NCBI RefSeq assembly: GCF_003369915.1
Contig: NC_046673.1
Coordinates: 10,028,001 to 10,092,000, forward strand
Direction: 5' to 3'
Length of the DNA stretch: 64,000 nt
From: Drosophila miranda
Lineage: Eukaryota; Arthropoda; Insecta; Diptera; Drosophilidae
Positions 22,068 to 34,204 of the stretch are shown here, piece after piece. Made by a program: the position numbers and the translations under genes. The notes under the pieces were generated by a model, which was not told the origin of the DNA, searched no databases, and saw only the letters and a program-made list of their open reading frames with translations. Each line of letters starts with the position of its first letter. The first letter of the stretch is position 1.

Positions 22068-23208
22068 TGTTATGATCCGCCTCTTTGCCACCCTGGCCTA
22101 TCGTTCCCAGCTAGCTCACGGGGAAGTCAGGGGTGTTTCCGACCCGATAAGCCAGGGGACGGATTGAACAAAACAAAAAAACAAAAAAAAAACATACAAA
22201 AAAAACAAATCTAATTTATAGGACAGACTTGTCCTCGTTGGCACTTTCGTCAGCGGGGATAGTTGGTTTCGTTATCCCTAGCAGGGTCCCACCCTTCCAT
22301 GAGCGCCACCTTTTGAATTCGCTCCCTTTTCATATTCAGGGTCCCGCTCTTCTTCTCGCTCTCGTCCCACCCAACTACCGTTTTCTATTCACTCATGACT
22401 CTTTTCAAATTTTCATTTTTATATCCACTATATTTTCATATTTAACTTGAACATTATTAATTAATAATCTAGGTTTATATAAAGGAAACAAATACTAACA
22501 CAAAAATACTAACAACAAAATAAACCCTATTTCGGCCGAATTGGCAGCCCCCTTTGATAAAAGTTGTTGCTTCCTGATGCTTGCTGATGTTTACGTTTGA
22601 TCGTGGTGTTTTTTTATATGATCATGATATATTGTTTAATTGTGGGTCGGACGGGTGTAGATGTGCGAAATGTGTTGATGTTATGTGATGTGTTATAAAT
22701 GAGGGTATACATGCGTGGGTTGTGTGTGATGTGGGTGGATGAAGGTGGGTGTGTGTGAATCGTGTGTGTGTATTTCTGCTTTGAAGTCCGGATTCTTTCC
22801 CCGGGGGGCTGGTGTGTGGGGACAGAAACGTGTCTCCAGTCGGTGCTCCGCTGACGGTTCCTTGGTGCCGGTGCTCCGCTGACGGTTCTCGCATCAGTTT
22901 TCCGGCCTGGCCAGTACCGGGATGCTGCTGCCGATGTCCGCCGCTTCTGCTGATGTTGATGCCTGCCGCTGATGTCTTGGTGGGATCGTCGTCTCAACGA
23001 TCACCGATTTTGTTTCCTTTTTTTCTTTCAGGGCACGTGCGGCCTCCACTATTCTCCACCGGAAACTCTTTCTTTTCTTCCTCCTCGCCCCGTTTCCTTT
23101 TCTCCTACGCAACTCTGCCACTGCTTCCCAGGATCCACTATAGATGCCGCTGTCTCTTTCTTCTCCAGCCCTGATACCTATCGGCTCTGTCCAAAACCGC
23201 CCATAACA
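22068..23208 (-). repeat. 5' LTR of the gypsy-type element
   Basis: A 1141-bp copy of the repeat at 14869-16009. I compared the two by eye along their length and found no difference, which indicates insertion too recent for substitutions to build up. It carries the promoter for the element and points away from the nardilysin gene. Confidence 0.95.
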
Positions 23209-24066
23209 TACCATACCGGTATTGAAGAGTAGTGGAATAGGACATTTAACAATATTTTTGTTAAGTATATACATTTTCTTTTTAAAGATCGAAATTCATT
23301 ACATTTTAAGAGCAATTTAAGCAAGAAACCTTGCGAAAAAGGCATGCAGTGTTATTGTTATTAGACAATTGTTAGACTTTGCAGATATAAATTGGAGAAT
23401 CTAATCGGCTGTGCTTGTGGGAGCGAGGATACGATTTCGCACAAATAGTGTCACGGTTCTTCGAACGAGCGCTATCAAGACTAATCTGACACTGTGTTTC
23501 AGACTAGAGTGGTCTCTAAGTGTAATGGAATATGGTATATAAAGCAGATATACTGAATCCATTTTATAAGTTCACAGGAATTTTGATGTAAAACAATTTT
23601 TTTTTTAACATATATTCACATTTTATTTTTAAGAGAATGCAACCGTAAGTATCGATAGCTCGATCATCTCTATTCCATCTCTATCTCCCTACATCGTGGC
23701 TGGCGGTTTGGCTGATTCTGCATGCTGCTGCCCTCCTCCCCCCCACCAAATACCCCACACACAACACCCAACAGAACAAGGTAGGCGGCTCGACCGCAAA
23801 ACCAAAGCATTCGGGGAGCTAGAAACTAGAGCAGAAAGGAAGCGCCGGCAGTCAAAATTTAATGTGAAACACACTCTTGAATGTTTTGGCTGCGTAACGT
23901 TACAGACAAAATCAAATTTCTAAATTATATCGTCACACACTCTTCAACAAATTTTCACCGCCGTTTCCAACCGCAGCAGCAGCAACTGCGACACCGAGTC
24001 GACAACAGCACTCAATTATTAAGAACCCACAGTCGAGCTCCGTGGCAACATCGAACACACACTAGA
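23209..24066. other. Upstream region and leader of nardilysin
   Basis: The region begins with the right copy of the TACC duplication. It contains no gene. The leader probably lies within the last 400 bases, which include the A/C-rich stretch before the ATG. Confidence 0.5.
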
Positions 24067-27000
24067 ATGGCGCAGCAAGTGACGTATCTGGATGTGCCTG
24101 ATAAGTCTGAGAACGACAAGAAATTGTACAAGTAAGTGAATTTGGGGGACGGGTGGACAAACGGACGGGCGATCCCTAATTGACCCGTTGTGCTTTTGTA
24201 GATCCCTTGTGTTGGGCAATGGTCTCCACGCCTTGATCGTCTCGGACCCCAGTCCAGTTCCCGACGATGGCATCAGCAGCACTGAGTCGTCGGAGGAAGG
24301 GGAAAAGTTGGGCGAATCTAGCAGCTCCTCCGATTCCAGCAGCGACACCAATTCGTTGAGCTCGGAGAGCGGCAGCACAGCAAGCAGCGAAACTGGCGAC
24401 GAGAAGTTGGCCGCCTGTGCCCTGATGGTCGACTACGGTTCGTTCGCGGAGCCGCGCAACTATCAGGGCCTGGCCCACTTTCTGGAGCACATGATCTTCA
24501 TGGGCAGCGAAAAGTATCCGGAGGAGAATATCTTCGATGCACACGTAAAGAAATGCGGCGGCTTCAGCAACGCCAACACCGACTGCGAGGACACGCTGTT
24601 CTACTTCGAGGTGGCCGAGAAACACTTGGACTCGAGCCTTGACTACTTCACAGCCCTACTGAAGCATCCGCTGATGAAACAGGAGGCCATGCAGCGCGAG
24701 CGTGTTTCCGTCGACTCTGAGTTCCAGCAGATTGCCCAAGATGATGAGACCCGTCGCGACCAACTGCTGGCCAGCCTGGCCACCGACGACTTTCCGCACG
24801 GCACCTTCACCTGGGGAAACTTGAAGACACTCAAGGACAACGTGGACGACGATGCGCTGTACAAGGTCCTGCACGATATCCGGCGGGAGCACTATTCGGC
24901 CAACCGGATGTATGTTTGCCTGCAGGCACGTCTGCCCCTCGATGAGCTGGAGGCAATGGTGGTGCGGCACTTTGCGGAAATCGTCGCCAACGACAGCAAG
25001 GCGCCCGATCTGACCAAGTTCGACTATCGCAAAGCCTTCCGTCCGGAGTTCCACGAGCAAGTGTTCTTCGTGAAGCCCGTGGAGAACGAGTGCAAGGTGG
25101 AGCTGACCTGGGTGCTGCCCAGCGTCCGTCAGTACTATCGCAGCAAGCCCGACCAGTTCCTCTCCTACCTGCTCGGCTACGAGGGCAAGGGCAGTCTATG
25201 CGCCTACCTGCGGCGACGCCTCTGGGCCCTTCAGCTAATAGCTGGCATAGACGAGAACGGTTTCGATCTGAACACCATGTACTCTCTGTTCAATGTGTGC
25301 ATCTACCTGACAGACGAGGGATTCAAGCACATTGACGAGGTGCTCGCCGCCACGTTTGCCTATGTGAAGCTCTTCTCCAGCTGCGGCTCATTGCGTCAAC
25401 TGTACGAAGAGCAGCAGGCCATTGAGGAGACCAATTTCCGGTTTCAGGCCCAGCGTCCGGCCTTCGACAATGTCCAGGAGCTGGTCTTCAACAGCAAGTA
25501 CTATCCATCCAAGGATGTGCTCACCGGCAAGGAGCTCTACTACAACTACGACGAGCAGCATCTCAATGAGATGATCGGACACCTCAACGAGTTCAAGTTC
25601 AATCTGATGATCACCTCGCAGGACAAGTTCGAGGGCATAACCTACGACAAGCAGGAGGCGTGGTTCGGCACCGAATACACCACTGTGCCCATGCCTGCCA
25701 AGTGGAAGCAGCTGTGGACCGATTCGCAGCCCATGGAGCAGCTCTTCCTGCCCGAGCCCAATCGCTTTGTCGCCCACGACTTCAAGCTCTTCTGCAGCGA
25801 AAAGGGCAAGCCCGAGCTGCCCGCTTACCCCAAGAGGCTGCTCAAGACTGACACCTGCGAGCTGTGGTTCCGACAGGACGACAAGTTCGAGCTGCCCGAG
25901 GCCTACATGGCCTTCTACTTCATCTCACCTCTGCAGCGGCAGAGTGCCAAGAAGTAAGCCCAGCCGCATCTCATTTTTTGCCATTCAATTTCAGACACTC
26001 TCTGACTCTGACTCTTTACCTTTTCACAGCGATGCGATGTGCGCCTTGTACGAAGAGCTGGTCAAATTCAATGTTTGCGAGGAACTGTATCCGGCAACCA
26101 GTGCGGGGCTAAGCTACAGCTTCAGTGCCGGGGAGAAGGGCTTGCTGCTGAAGGTCAGCGGCTACAACGAGAAGCTCCATCTGATTGTGGAGGCCATTGC
26201 CCAAGGCATGGTCAATGTGGCCGACGCCCTGGATGAGAGCATACTGACAGCCTTCCGCAAGAATCAGCGCAAGGCCTACTTCAATAACCTGATCAAACCG
26301 CGTGCCCTCAATCGGTAAGATCTCTCTCTCTCTATATTTACATATGCCTTGAATGAAACCTTTATCATCTTCCTTAGGGATATCCGTTTGTGTGTGCTAG
26401 AGCATATTCGTTGGCTGACAATCGACAAGTACAAGTCGCTCAATGACATCACTCTGGAGGATCTGAAGGCATTTGCCCAGAAGTTCCCGCAGGAGCTGTA
26501 CGTCCAGGCGCTCATTCAGGGCAACTACACGGAAGAGTCGGCCCACAATGTGCTGAATACGGTGCTCAGTCGCCTCAACTGTCAGAAAATTAAGGAAAGT
26601 CGTTTCGTGGAGGATCACACAGTGCAGCTGCCGCTGGGAAGCCACACCATCCGTTGTCACGCCCTCAATCACAGCGACACGAATACGGTGATCACGAACT
26701 TCTATCAAATCGGACCGAACTCGGTGCGCGTGGAGAGCATTCTCGACCTGATGATGATGTTCGTCGATGAGCCGCTCTTCGATCATCTCCGGACCAAGGA
26801 GCAGCTGGGCTACCATGTGGGCGCCACAGTACGCGTCAATTACGGCATTGCCGGCTACTCGATCATGGTGAATTCGCAGGAGACAAAAACCACTGCCAGC
26901 TATGTTGAGGAGCGCATCGAGGCGTTCCGCCTCAAGATGCTGCAGATCCTCAAGAAAATGCCGATCGAGGATTACGTCCACACCAGGGAATCTCTGATCA

Positions 27001-27542
27001 AGCTGAAGCTGGTCGCCGATATGGCCCTCTCCACGGAAATGGGACGAAACTGGGAGGAGATCCTAAACGGGGACTACCTCTTCGATCGTAACCGCAAACA
27101 GGTCGAAGTACTGCGCACCCTCAACAAGGAGGACATCATCAGCTTCCTGATCGAAACAGATGCCACCAATTTGCGCAAACTATCGGTGCAGGTGATCGGA
27201 CATCGGCCCGTAGATATGGACGAGCCTCTGGTGGCTGTTTTGGACGAGAATGCCAAGATGGTGACCGCTGACCACGGGGCCAAGGATGCTGAGGAGGAGC
27301 AGGAGCTGCTGAGCGACGAGGACGGCGACGCCGAAATGGTCGAGGACGACGACCAACTATTCGAGGCCCTGGCCAACAAGATGAACATTGTGTTCCTGCC
27401 AAAGGACGGCGATATCTCCACCATTGTAGACATTTCTCAGTTCAAGAGCGGCCTCGAGGTATACCCCACGCGAAAGGCGAATCAGGAAGGCGAGGAAATC
27501 AGTCGAACCGCTCGCATCGAGGATGCCCTAAGCAATACGTGA
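24067..27542 (+). CDS. Nardilysin (M16 metalloendopeptidase)
   Basis: Four coding exons: 24067-24131, 24202-25953, 26030-26314 and 26378-27542. All introns are short (63-76 bp) GT-AG introns, and the product is 1088 residues. The inverted zinc motif HFLEH at residues 114-118 is the M16 HXXEH signature. Just before it sits a Ser/Glu/Asp-rich stretch (about 48-90), the acidic insert that separates nardilysin from insulin-degrading enzyme. The family's second, non-catalytic M16 half follows; it includes a PLFDHLRTKEQLGY segment in exon 4, and a second acidic patch (SDEDGDAEMVEDDD) lies near the C-terminus. Known family role: cleavage N-terminal to Arg in dibasic sites, and non-proteolytic scaffolding. 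AATAAA at 27804 is the likely poly(A) signal. The gene is divergent from the MTMR10-like gene. Confidence 0.95.
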
Positions 27543-28000
27543 ATCGGAACATACCGCACGCCATACCCACAACCGCTCGGACCTAGACCCAGACCCAGAT
27601 ACAGATACAGATATCGAAACCACATTTTCTATTGTAGAATCTTGATGAGCAGACACGACACTCCTGCCAATTCAGACAAGGGATGCACTTCCGAGGGACA
27701 CACGGAGACAAGCTAAAATGCATTTTGTTTCAAACATGGAACACCTTAGACGATCATTTCGTAATGGAAATGCACAGAGCAACCAAACTTTATATATTGT
27801 TTGAATAAACACCTAAATCTAAAAGTAAAATCTGCTGCGGTTCCCGTTTCCTTTCTCCAACCCTATGATGATATATCTATATGCAATCAATCGGTCTAGC
27901 AGCGGTCTTAAGGGTTGGGTAATTCTTGCATGAACATAGAAAAGAGGCTCTTCCCATTGCTTTCGATTGTGTAATAAAATTATGCAAAATTACGACCATG
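27543..28000. other. Nardilysin 3' UTR and spacer
   Basis: The 3' UTR contains a CAGATA-type short repeat near 27590-27615 and AATAAA at 27804-27809. After the poly(A) signal nothing is recognised until the eEF1-beta pseudogene. Confidence 0.65.
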
Positions 28001-28003
28001 GTG

Positions 28004-28439
28004 CTTCCTCTTTTCTTTTTCAGAATTCAGATCAAGAAATCAACTGAAAAGCCTTTCGGTGATGTGGAGACCTCACAGGGACTGAAGGAGTTGAACAACA
28101 TCCTGGCCAACACAGCTACATCAGCGGCTACACCCCCATAAAGGGCGATTTGTCTGTGTTCGATGGCCTGATCAAGGCTCCAGCGGAAGACTACGCCCAC
28201 GTTCAACGCTGGTCCCCCCATATTGGCCCCTTCTTTGTGGCCGGAGAGCGATCCGCTTGGACGCTTGGCGTTTCCTTGGATCAGTTGCCTGGTGACCAAC
28301 CCATAGTGGCTGCTCCGGCCAAGCCAAGAAACCCGCCCACAGCAACAAGCTGCAGATCATGTGCGTCGTTGAGGATGAGAAGGTGGTCGATCTTCTGCAA
28401 GAGAAGATTGAGGAGTTCGAGGCCTTCAACAAGATCTAA
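28004..28439 (+). pseudogene. Processed pseudogene of elongation factor eEF1-beta
   Basis: Homology starts at about 28052. The frame reads PFGDVETSQGLKELNNILAN where the parent starts MAFGDV, so the start codon is lost. A one-base deletion at about 28112 shifts the frame, which resumes as SYISGYTPIKGDLSVFDGL and continues through the GST-like N-terminal region. The acidic linker and most of the guanine-exchange domain are missing. A last block in another frame reads KLQIMCVVEDEKVVDLL and ends at AFNKI plus stop (28437-28439), with a further small gap before AFNKI. The pyrimidine run CTTCCTCTTTTC at about 28004, upstream of the lost start, looks like the 5' TOP tract of a translation-factor mRNA, which argues for a full-length retrocopy. 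No poly(A) tract is visible. It is non-functional. Confidence 0.85.
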
Positions 28440-28929
28440 ATCCAAGCAAAAGCTGTATATAACATCTACACAGGTTACGGGTCATGGTTATATATAAATT
28501 TGAGCCCGAAACATAACAGTTATCGACGGTATAGGTACGTTTTAAGGCGACCCAAATACCACGAAACTTTTCGCAACGAACCATTTCAAACAGATCAAGT
28601 GGACGTCTTTTGGTCGTAAATTATTCAACAGCAATTGGTAATGTGGAAGGAAGATCAGTTCTGAGTGATAAAAAAAACAATTTTTTGGCCGCAAGCTTTT
28701 GGAGAATCGGGGAAAATTAACCTCCAGTACGCACTGTACAATCCAAGCTCTCACACATAGCCATAGCCCCACACTCAACAGATTTTTTAACCACCCAAAA
28801 TATCGAATCAAGGGGCCATCTGCGTACCAGAAATATCTCGTATCTTCATCATTGTGGATGCCACAGATTTACATCCTTTGTGAAAAATCACTTGTAAAAG
28901 TGTATTATCACAAGAGTCTGGATACAAAA

Positions 28930-29098
28930 TTTGATTACTCTAGCTCTTATAGTCTCTGAGATCTAGACGGACCGACAGTCACGGCTATATCGACTCGGCT
29001 ATTGATGCTAAAAGCCACCCTTCTGGGCGTTTCACACATTCATTTTAACCACAAATCTAATAGAATATACCCCTATAATCTTCGAGTACTGGGTATGA
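28930..29098. mobile_element. Relic of a DINE-1/INE-1-like (mini-Helentron) repeat
   Basis: The stretch carries a chain of phrases common to this fly repeat class in the same order: GAGATCTAGACGGACC, CTATATCGACTCGGC, CTATTGATGCT, CCACAAATCTAATA, ATACCCCTATA and GAGTACTGGGTATGAAAA. It is truncated and diverged. The family name rests on memory of the consensus. Confidence 0.5.
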
Positions 29099-30384
29099 AA
29101 ACATCAGCGCAGCTTTCTACTTGCTTTCACTGGTGAGACGTTGCAGCCCATGACGGCATTACTTAAAGGTGGTGTCGTCCGCTGTGGTGAGGACCATCCA
29201 TCCACTTTATCAACACGATCTCTCGGCTCTCAGAGAGACATGCGCTAAAAGGAGATAGGAAATGTTTTACTTTCTGCATGTTTGCATGCAGATGGTCCTC
29301 GAAAGAGAGCAGATGTGGTGACTACATCACCTTATTATTACTCATTTTCCATTTTTGCAGCCAACCGGACTAGTTCGCTGGCCCCAGTACCCATGTACGA
29401 GACAGCGGAGTAGTACTACAGGATATCGATTTATGCTTGTTTATGAATCAGGAGTAAGCCTTGGAATACCTCCACGGAATGTCATAGCTTGTTATGAGGC
29501 TCCCTTCCAGTATGTGACGTGCGACCTGCCCGTCCTTCTAAGCGTCTTCATGGCTATTGATAAGTTCTTCTCTTCTGATCAATAGCTGCATAACCTGCAT
29601 GCTACGATTTCATAATGAACGATGTTCCTCCGTAGACGTCTCTGTCTCCGTCTCCGTCTACGATTACAATTATCAGCTTAGCATATTTGTAGGCTTCAAG
29701 CAGCGATTCTCCGGGCACAGCAGAGACCCGAACACCACACTCACGTCTGAGTATATACAAGATGTGTATCCGAGGATTGCTCCAGGAGTTATCAAGGGAA
29801 GTATGGAAGAAGTGTTCGGAGCGTATGCGATATAATTTGATATCAGTATTCATAAAATCATCGCTATACTCATGCCTCTGAAATGCTTTCGGTCATACGA
29901 ATCCTTCCATCAGTCTGATTCAAATCAGTTCAAGCACTACGGATCAAAAAACTGCCATTGCGAGGGACAACATAAAGTTTTAAAATGCAAAAACTCAGCA
30001 AAATCAAATGGAGAGTGAGCGAGAAAGGAAACCCGAAATTTTCGAATCTAATTGAACGAATAATGTGAATACCGCCTGTTAATGCAGGGCTTTAATATGT
30101 ACAGATATAGATTGTTCCCTTTCGAATTTTTTTGGAATTTTAGCGGATCCCTCAACGAAGTCACCCGATTGACCGAAATGGAAGAAAAAGAGATCGATTC
30201 AAATTTCTTGTTTTTATTACTGGTTGATTCATTGATTGATTGGTTGGTTGCTTGATGGATGGTCGTGAAAAATACATAATTGTGCACATTCATACATATA
30301 TCGGGATATATATTGCAGCGAATATACATGCGTATATGGATAAACATTGAGAATGGGGTAGGGATTTGATTGTATTGTTTCTCA

Positions 30385-30404
30385 TGTGTGTGTGTGTGTG
30401 TGTG
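30385..30404. repeat. (GT)n microsatellite
   Basis: An uninterrupted GT tract of about ten units. Similar dinucleotide tracts recur through the next 10 kb. Confidence 0.9.
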
Positions 30405-30555
30405 CGTGTTGGTATGTGTATGTGCGCTTGTGTTTGTGTGTGGAGAGGAGGCTCGTTTACAAAATAATTAATTACAAATATTTTATACATACACAAAAAA
30501 ACAATTGTGAACTAAAAACTAAAAGGCAGATCGGGCTGCCATATAGCTAGCCATA

Positions 30556-30579
30556 TATGTATGTATGTATGTATGTATG
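30556..30579. repeat. (TATG)n microsatellite
   Basis: About six TATG tetranucleotide units in the presumed 3' flank of the secreted-protein gene. Confidence 0.9.
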
Positions 30580-30715
30580 CGTGTTTATATGTTTGTGTGG
30601 GTGTGTGGCTTATGTGGCATGAGTGTGGGTGTGTTGATGGAGTGTGGAGACGGGGGCGGGCGGGGGCATGGGTAAAGGAAAAGGAAAAGGGACGAGAGGA
30701 TCAGGAGCGAGCGTT

Positions 30716-33700
30716 TCAGTTGCGCTTCCTCAAGGCCAGGCGACCGATGGGACGCTTCGGTTTTGCCTCCTCCTTCTGCTGCTGTTCCGATTCTTCGGCG
30801 GCGGCATCATCGACTGCCTGCTCGGGCGTCGCCTTGGCCGGCTTGGAAAGCTTGCGCCGGCTCACTGAAAGAGAAAAGCAAACAGGGAACAGTGGTAGAG
30901 GTCAGCCGGATCACATGTCGCCCGTCACCCGTCGACGACTACTCACATGCCGAATTGCCCTTGAAACCCTTGGATGGGGTCGAGGCCGGTGCTGGTGCCG
31001 CAGCTGGAGCCTGATCCTCCTGCTCGCCCGAGGCGGACTCGTCGCTCTTCCTGGCCGGCTTGCTGGCGGGAACCTTCTCGGCACGGTGCTTCTTGGCGTT
31101 CTGCTGGCGGCGCTTCAGCGAGTTGAGGAAGTCGTCGTTGGAGCGGAAGGGCCGGATGACAGGTCCCACCTTCTTGGGTGCCTCTGTGCTGGTGGTTGTC
31201 GTGGAGCTGGCGGAGTCCGCCGCCTCATCACCCTCTTCGCCATGGTCACCGAGACCCGCCTCCTCGTCATACTCCTCTCCCTCGCCGGCATCGTTCTGGG
31301 CCGGAGCCGCTGTCGTTGTGGTGGTCGGCTTGGCCGCCTTGCCAACGGGTCGCCGGAGGGCGGCAATTCTCTTGGCGGGCGACACGGACCCGGAGCCGCC
31401 CTCCTCCTGGGCAGCCACTAGGCCATAGCACAAGGCGCAGATGATGAAGAGCAGGCAGCTGGAAAAGGAAGAGGTGGAGGGGAGTTTAGTTTCTAATCAA
31501 CAAAAGGAGGAGCAGCACCAGGCACCGGGCACCGGCCACCAGCCACCAATGAAATGCAAATATTCTCGTGACTTCCAGTTCAAAGACATGTCGGTGATGG
31601 CTGACCAGCCAGACGGGTTATTCCGTACAGAACCTGAAGTCGTAAATATATAAAGCCTAACCATACATTTCTCGCCACTGTTGAATGCCATTTATTTTCC
31701 TGTAAGATTAGTTCGAGGTTTTCAGTTTTCAGTGGTTTTTGTCGTGTATTGTTTTATAGTTTCGGATATCGTCTCGTCGGCGTCTCTGCCAGATCGAGAT
31801 GTGCTAACAGTTATTAATGTGTAAAGGTCAGGCAAACGGGTTTGTTCACTTTCGATTTCGATTTTGCCTCCAAACCGAAACCGAAACCGAATTCGAATGC
31901 GAATGAATGTTGCTCTGTTTCTGCTTTTGCTTTTGCTTCTCCTCTGCCACTGCTGCCGTACGAATAGGTGCTTCAGGCGATGACGAAGACGATGGTTTTA
32001 CGATGCTGCTCATTCTCATTGCCCATATTTTATGCAAAACAAAAGAGCTGGCCACCGAACTCGTTTTCAAATTCTTTTCCAGCCAGCCAGCACTTGCCGT
32101 TTGCTTGGAGGGGGCGGACAGCTGACTGCTGTGTGTGTGTGTGTGTGTGTGTGTATTGCCAAAGGAAACAGGTGCTTATGCAAAAAAGGCACCAACAAAA
32201 TGGGAAAAAAGAAAACCAGTTAAGAGCCAGCGCCGCGCCGCGCGCGCTCCGCGCCAGAATCAATTTAAGTGCGCACATTGCAGTTGGCTAATAACGGTAA
32301 AATGTGTGTGCAAGCCAAAGGCATTTTACAGCCAAGTTTTATTTTTAGCTTCTTCAGAGTTTTGCACATTTGTTTTTGTTATCCTCTCCAACAAGAAGTG
32401 TCATCAAGCCCCATCCCCACATATATTTTAGGGTCATCCATCCATCGTTGGAGATGCAGATAAAAACAAAAGCCAAAATTATGCAACGGCAAAGGTGAAA
32501 GGCGTTGGCTTTCCACGCTCTGACATACATACACATGCACATGTATTTGTAGTTGGGTGTGTGTGTGTACGTGCCTGGAATCTGTAACTTCTTTGCTTTG
32601 CTTCTTTTCAATCGAAATTCACATCACGGCACAGAGCGCACTCCACCACTCCACTCCTGCACTCCCGGGCGGCTGACATTTGACTTCGGCCAGGGCTTCT
32701 TCGCAACGGAACCGGTTTCGCATGGGCCAACGGGAGGGAACACTCAATCCAATCCGTCCCTAAATACCCACCCGTATCATGTACCATTTCTAGATGCTAG
32801 CTCCCATCTGCCAAATGGTGGATTGTATTTGTGTAAACTATCTTAAATGCCTTCAAGCTCTCAACCAGTTATATAAGCCGCCGACATTGTTTGCAAATTT
32901 ATGATAAGCATCGCTTCAAGTTCTCGATGGTGGCAGGCGGGAAGGCGGAACCACTTGCTTAATGCAGCATCATCCTCATTATCATCTTCATTAATGCTTC
33001 TTGAACAGCATGGAGACAACAAAATGGTTTGACTTTTAATATATTTCATTTCATCTTTATGTTGTTCCTTCTTCTTTGACGAGTCTCTTAATATTACTTC
33101 TGGTTTTCTGTGTTCTGTTTGTTTTTGTTTCTGTCTCGTTTTGCAAAGATTTGTTCACCATTTTGGCAGAATAGTTCAATGCGATGGCGTCACTGCGGAT
33201 ATGGAAATGGGGCTTTCGGTTGATCTTGAAGTTCCGGCTAATTCTGGTTCCCGGCTGCCCAATCGATGCCCCCACCATCGGTGGCGACACTTGCCCCAGT
33301 TATGCATAGACAACAGCCTATCCCATGCACGTTTTCTAATTGGCCTGGCGCCCTCATTACACTCCCTCTAAAACCTACCACTATACAGAGGAGGGGGCGG
33401 TGGGGGTGCTTAAAAACGTGCACATTCGACACCGAACTCGAACTCGAATCGAAATTCGTATTCAATGTGGAATTACAGTAAAGTGGCTTACGGTAAGTGG
33501 GCTCAATAACGGTGCATTGTGTCTGTCGCACCTCATATGTACATACATACATACATATGTATACATGCATGTACGTGTTTGGCTATTGGAATGGTTGTTG
33601 TTTGTTGTTTGGCCCCTGGCTTGATGCCAATTGGAGGCAGTGTACTGCAAGTTTGTGGCCAGAGTCTTTTGATTTGGCTTTGATTGGCTTACATTGAATT

Positions 33701-34171
33701 GGTTTTGGCTCATAAAATGCATTCAATTGCCAATTTGAGATGGCAAAAGCCCTTGAATAAACATATACATATATGCATAAGCTATATATGTACTAGGCTA
33801 TGATCTCAATCCGTACAACTCCCTCATGTATAATTTATTTAAATACAAAATTGCATAATTCGCGTGAATAAAATGACAACAAAACCAACAAAATGAAACG
33901 AAACCGAAACCGAAACTAAACTAAAATCCTGATCTTGGCGTCAACCTGGCGCTAGCTCGTTGTCTCAGTCTCAGTCTCTGTCTCTGTCTAGCCAATGTTG
34001 CTGCTGCACGAGTGATTAATTCCCGCATACAACTCAGCGATTAACTCATATATTTCATATGCATGCATTCATAAACACACACATATGCATGTAGTATATT
34101 GCACATGCATATATTTATCGATAAATGTATGCAGATGCAGGCATGCTCAGTGTCTGCATAGTGAATGTGTG

Positions 34172-34204
<33 letters not shown>

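Larger units (their letters stand above)
14869..23208 (-). mobile_element. Complete Ty3/gypsy LTR retrotransposon, 8.34 kb
   Basis: The element is bounded by two 1141-bp direct repeats that begin TGTTATG and end CATAACA. It is flanked on both sides by TACC (14865-14868 and 23209-23212), a 4-bp target-site duplication. Read on the minus strand the order is LTR, primer-binding site, about 1.15-kb leader, gag, pol (protease, reverse transcriptase, RNase H, integrase), LTR. There is no room for an env gene between the pol stop (16152) and the 3' LTR (16009). The long LTRs, 4-bp duplication and Lys-tRNA-type primer site recall Osvaldo/Ulysses-like elements, but the family cannot be fixed without a search. 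Both reading frames are intact and the LTRs look identical, so the insertion is young and may be active. Confidence 0.96.
28440..30715. other. Intergenic region with a transposon relic and weak decayed frames
   Basis: No gene is supported. It contains the dispersed-repeat relic at 28930-29098. Two moderately open plus frames (29355-29585 and 29557-29835) follow, and I cannot assign them to any family. Simple repeats lie near 30385-30404 and 30556-30579. The rightmost 200 bases are the presumed 3' UTR of the minus-strand gene ending at 30716. Confidence 0.5.
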
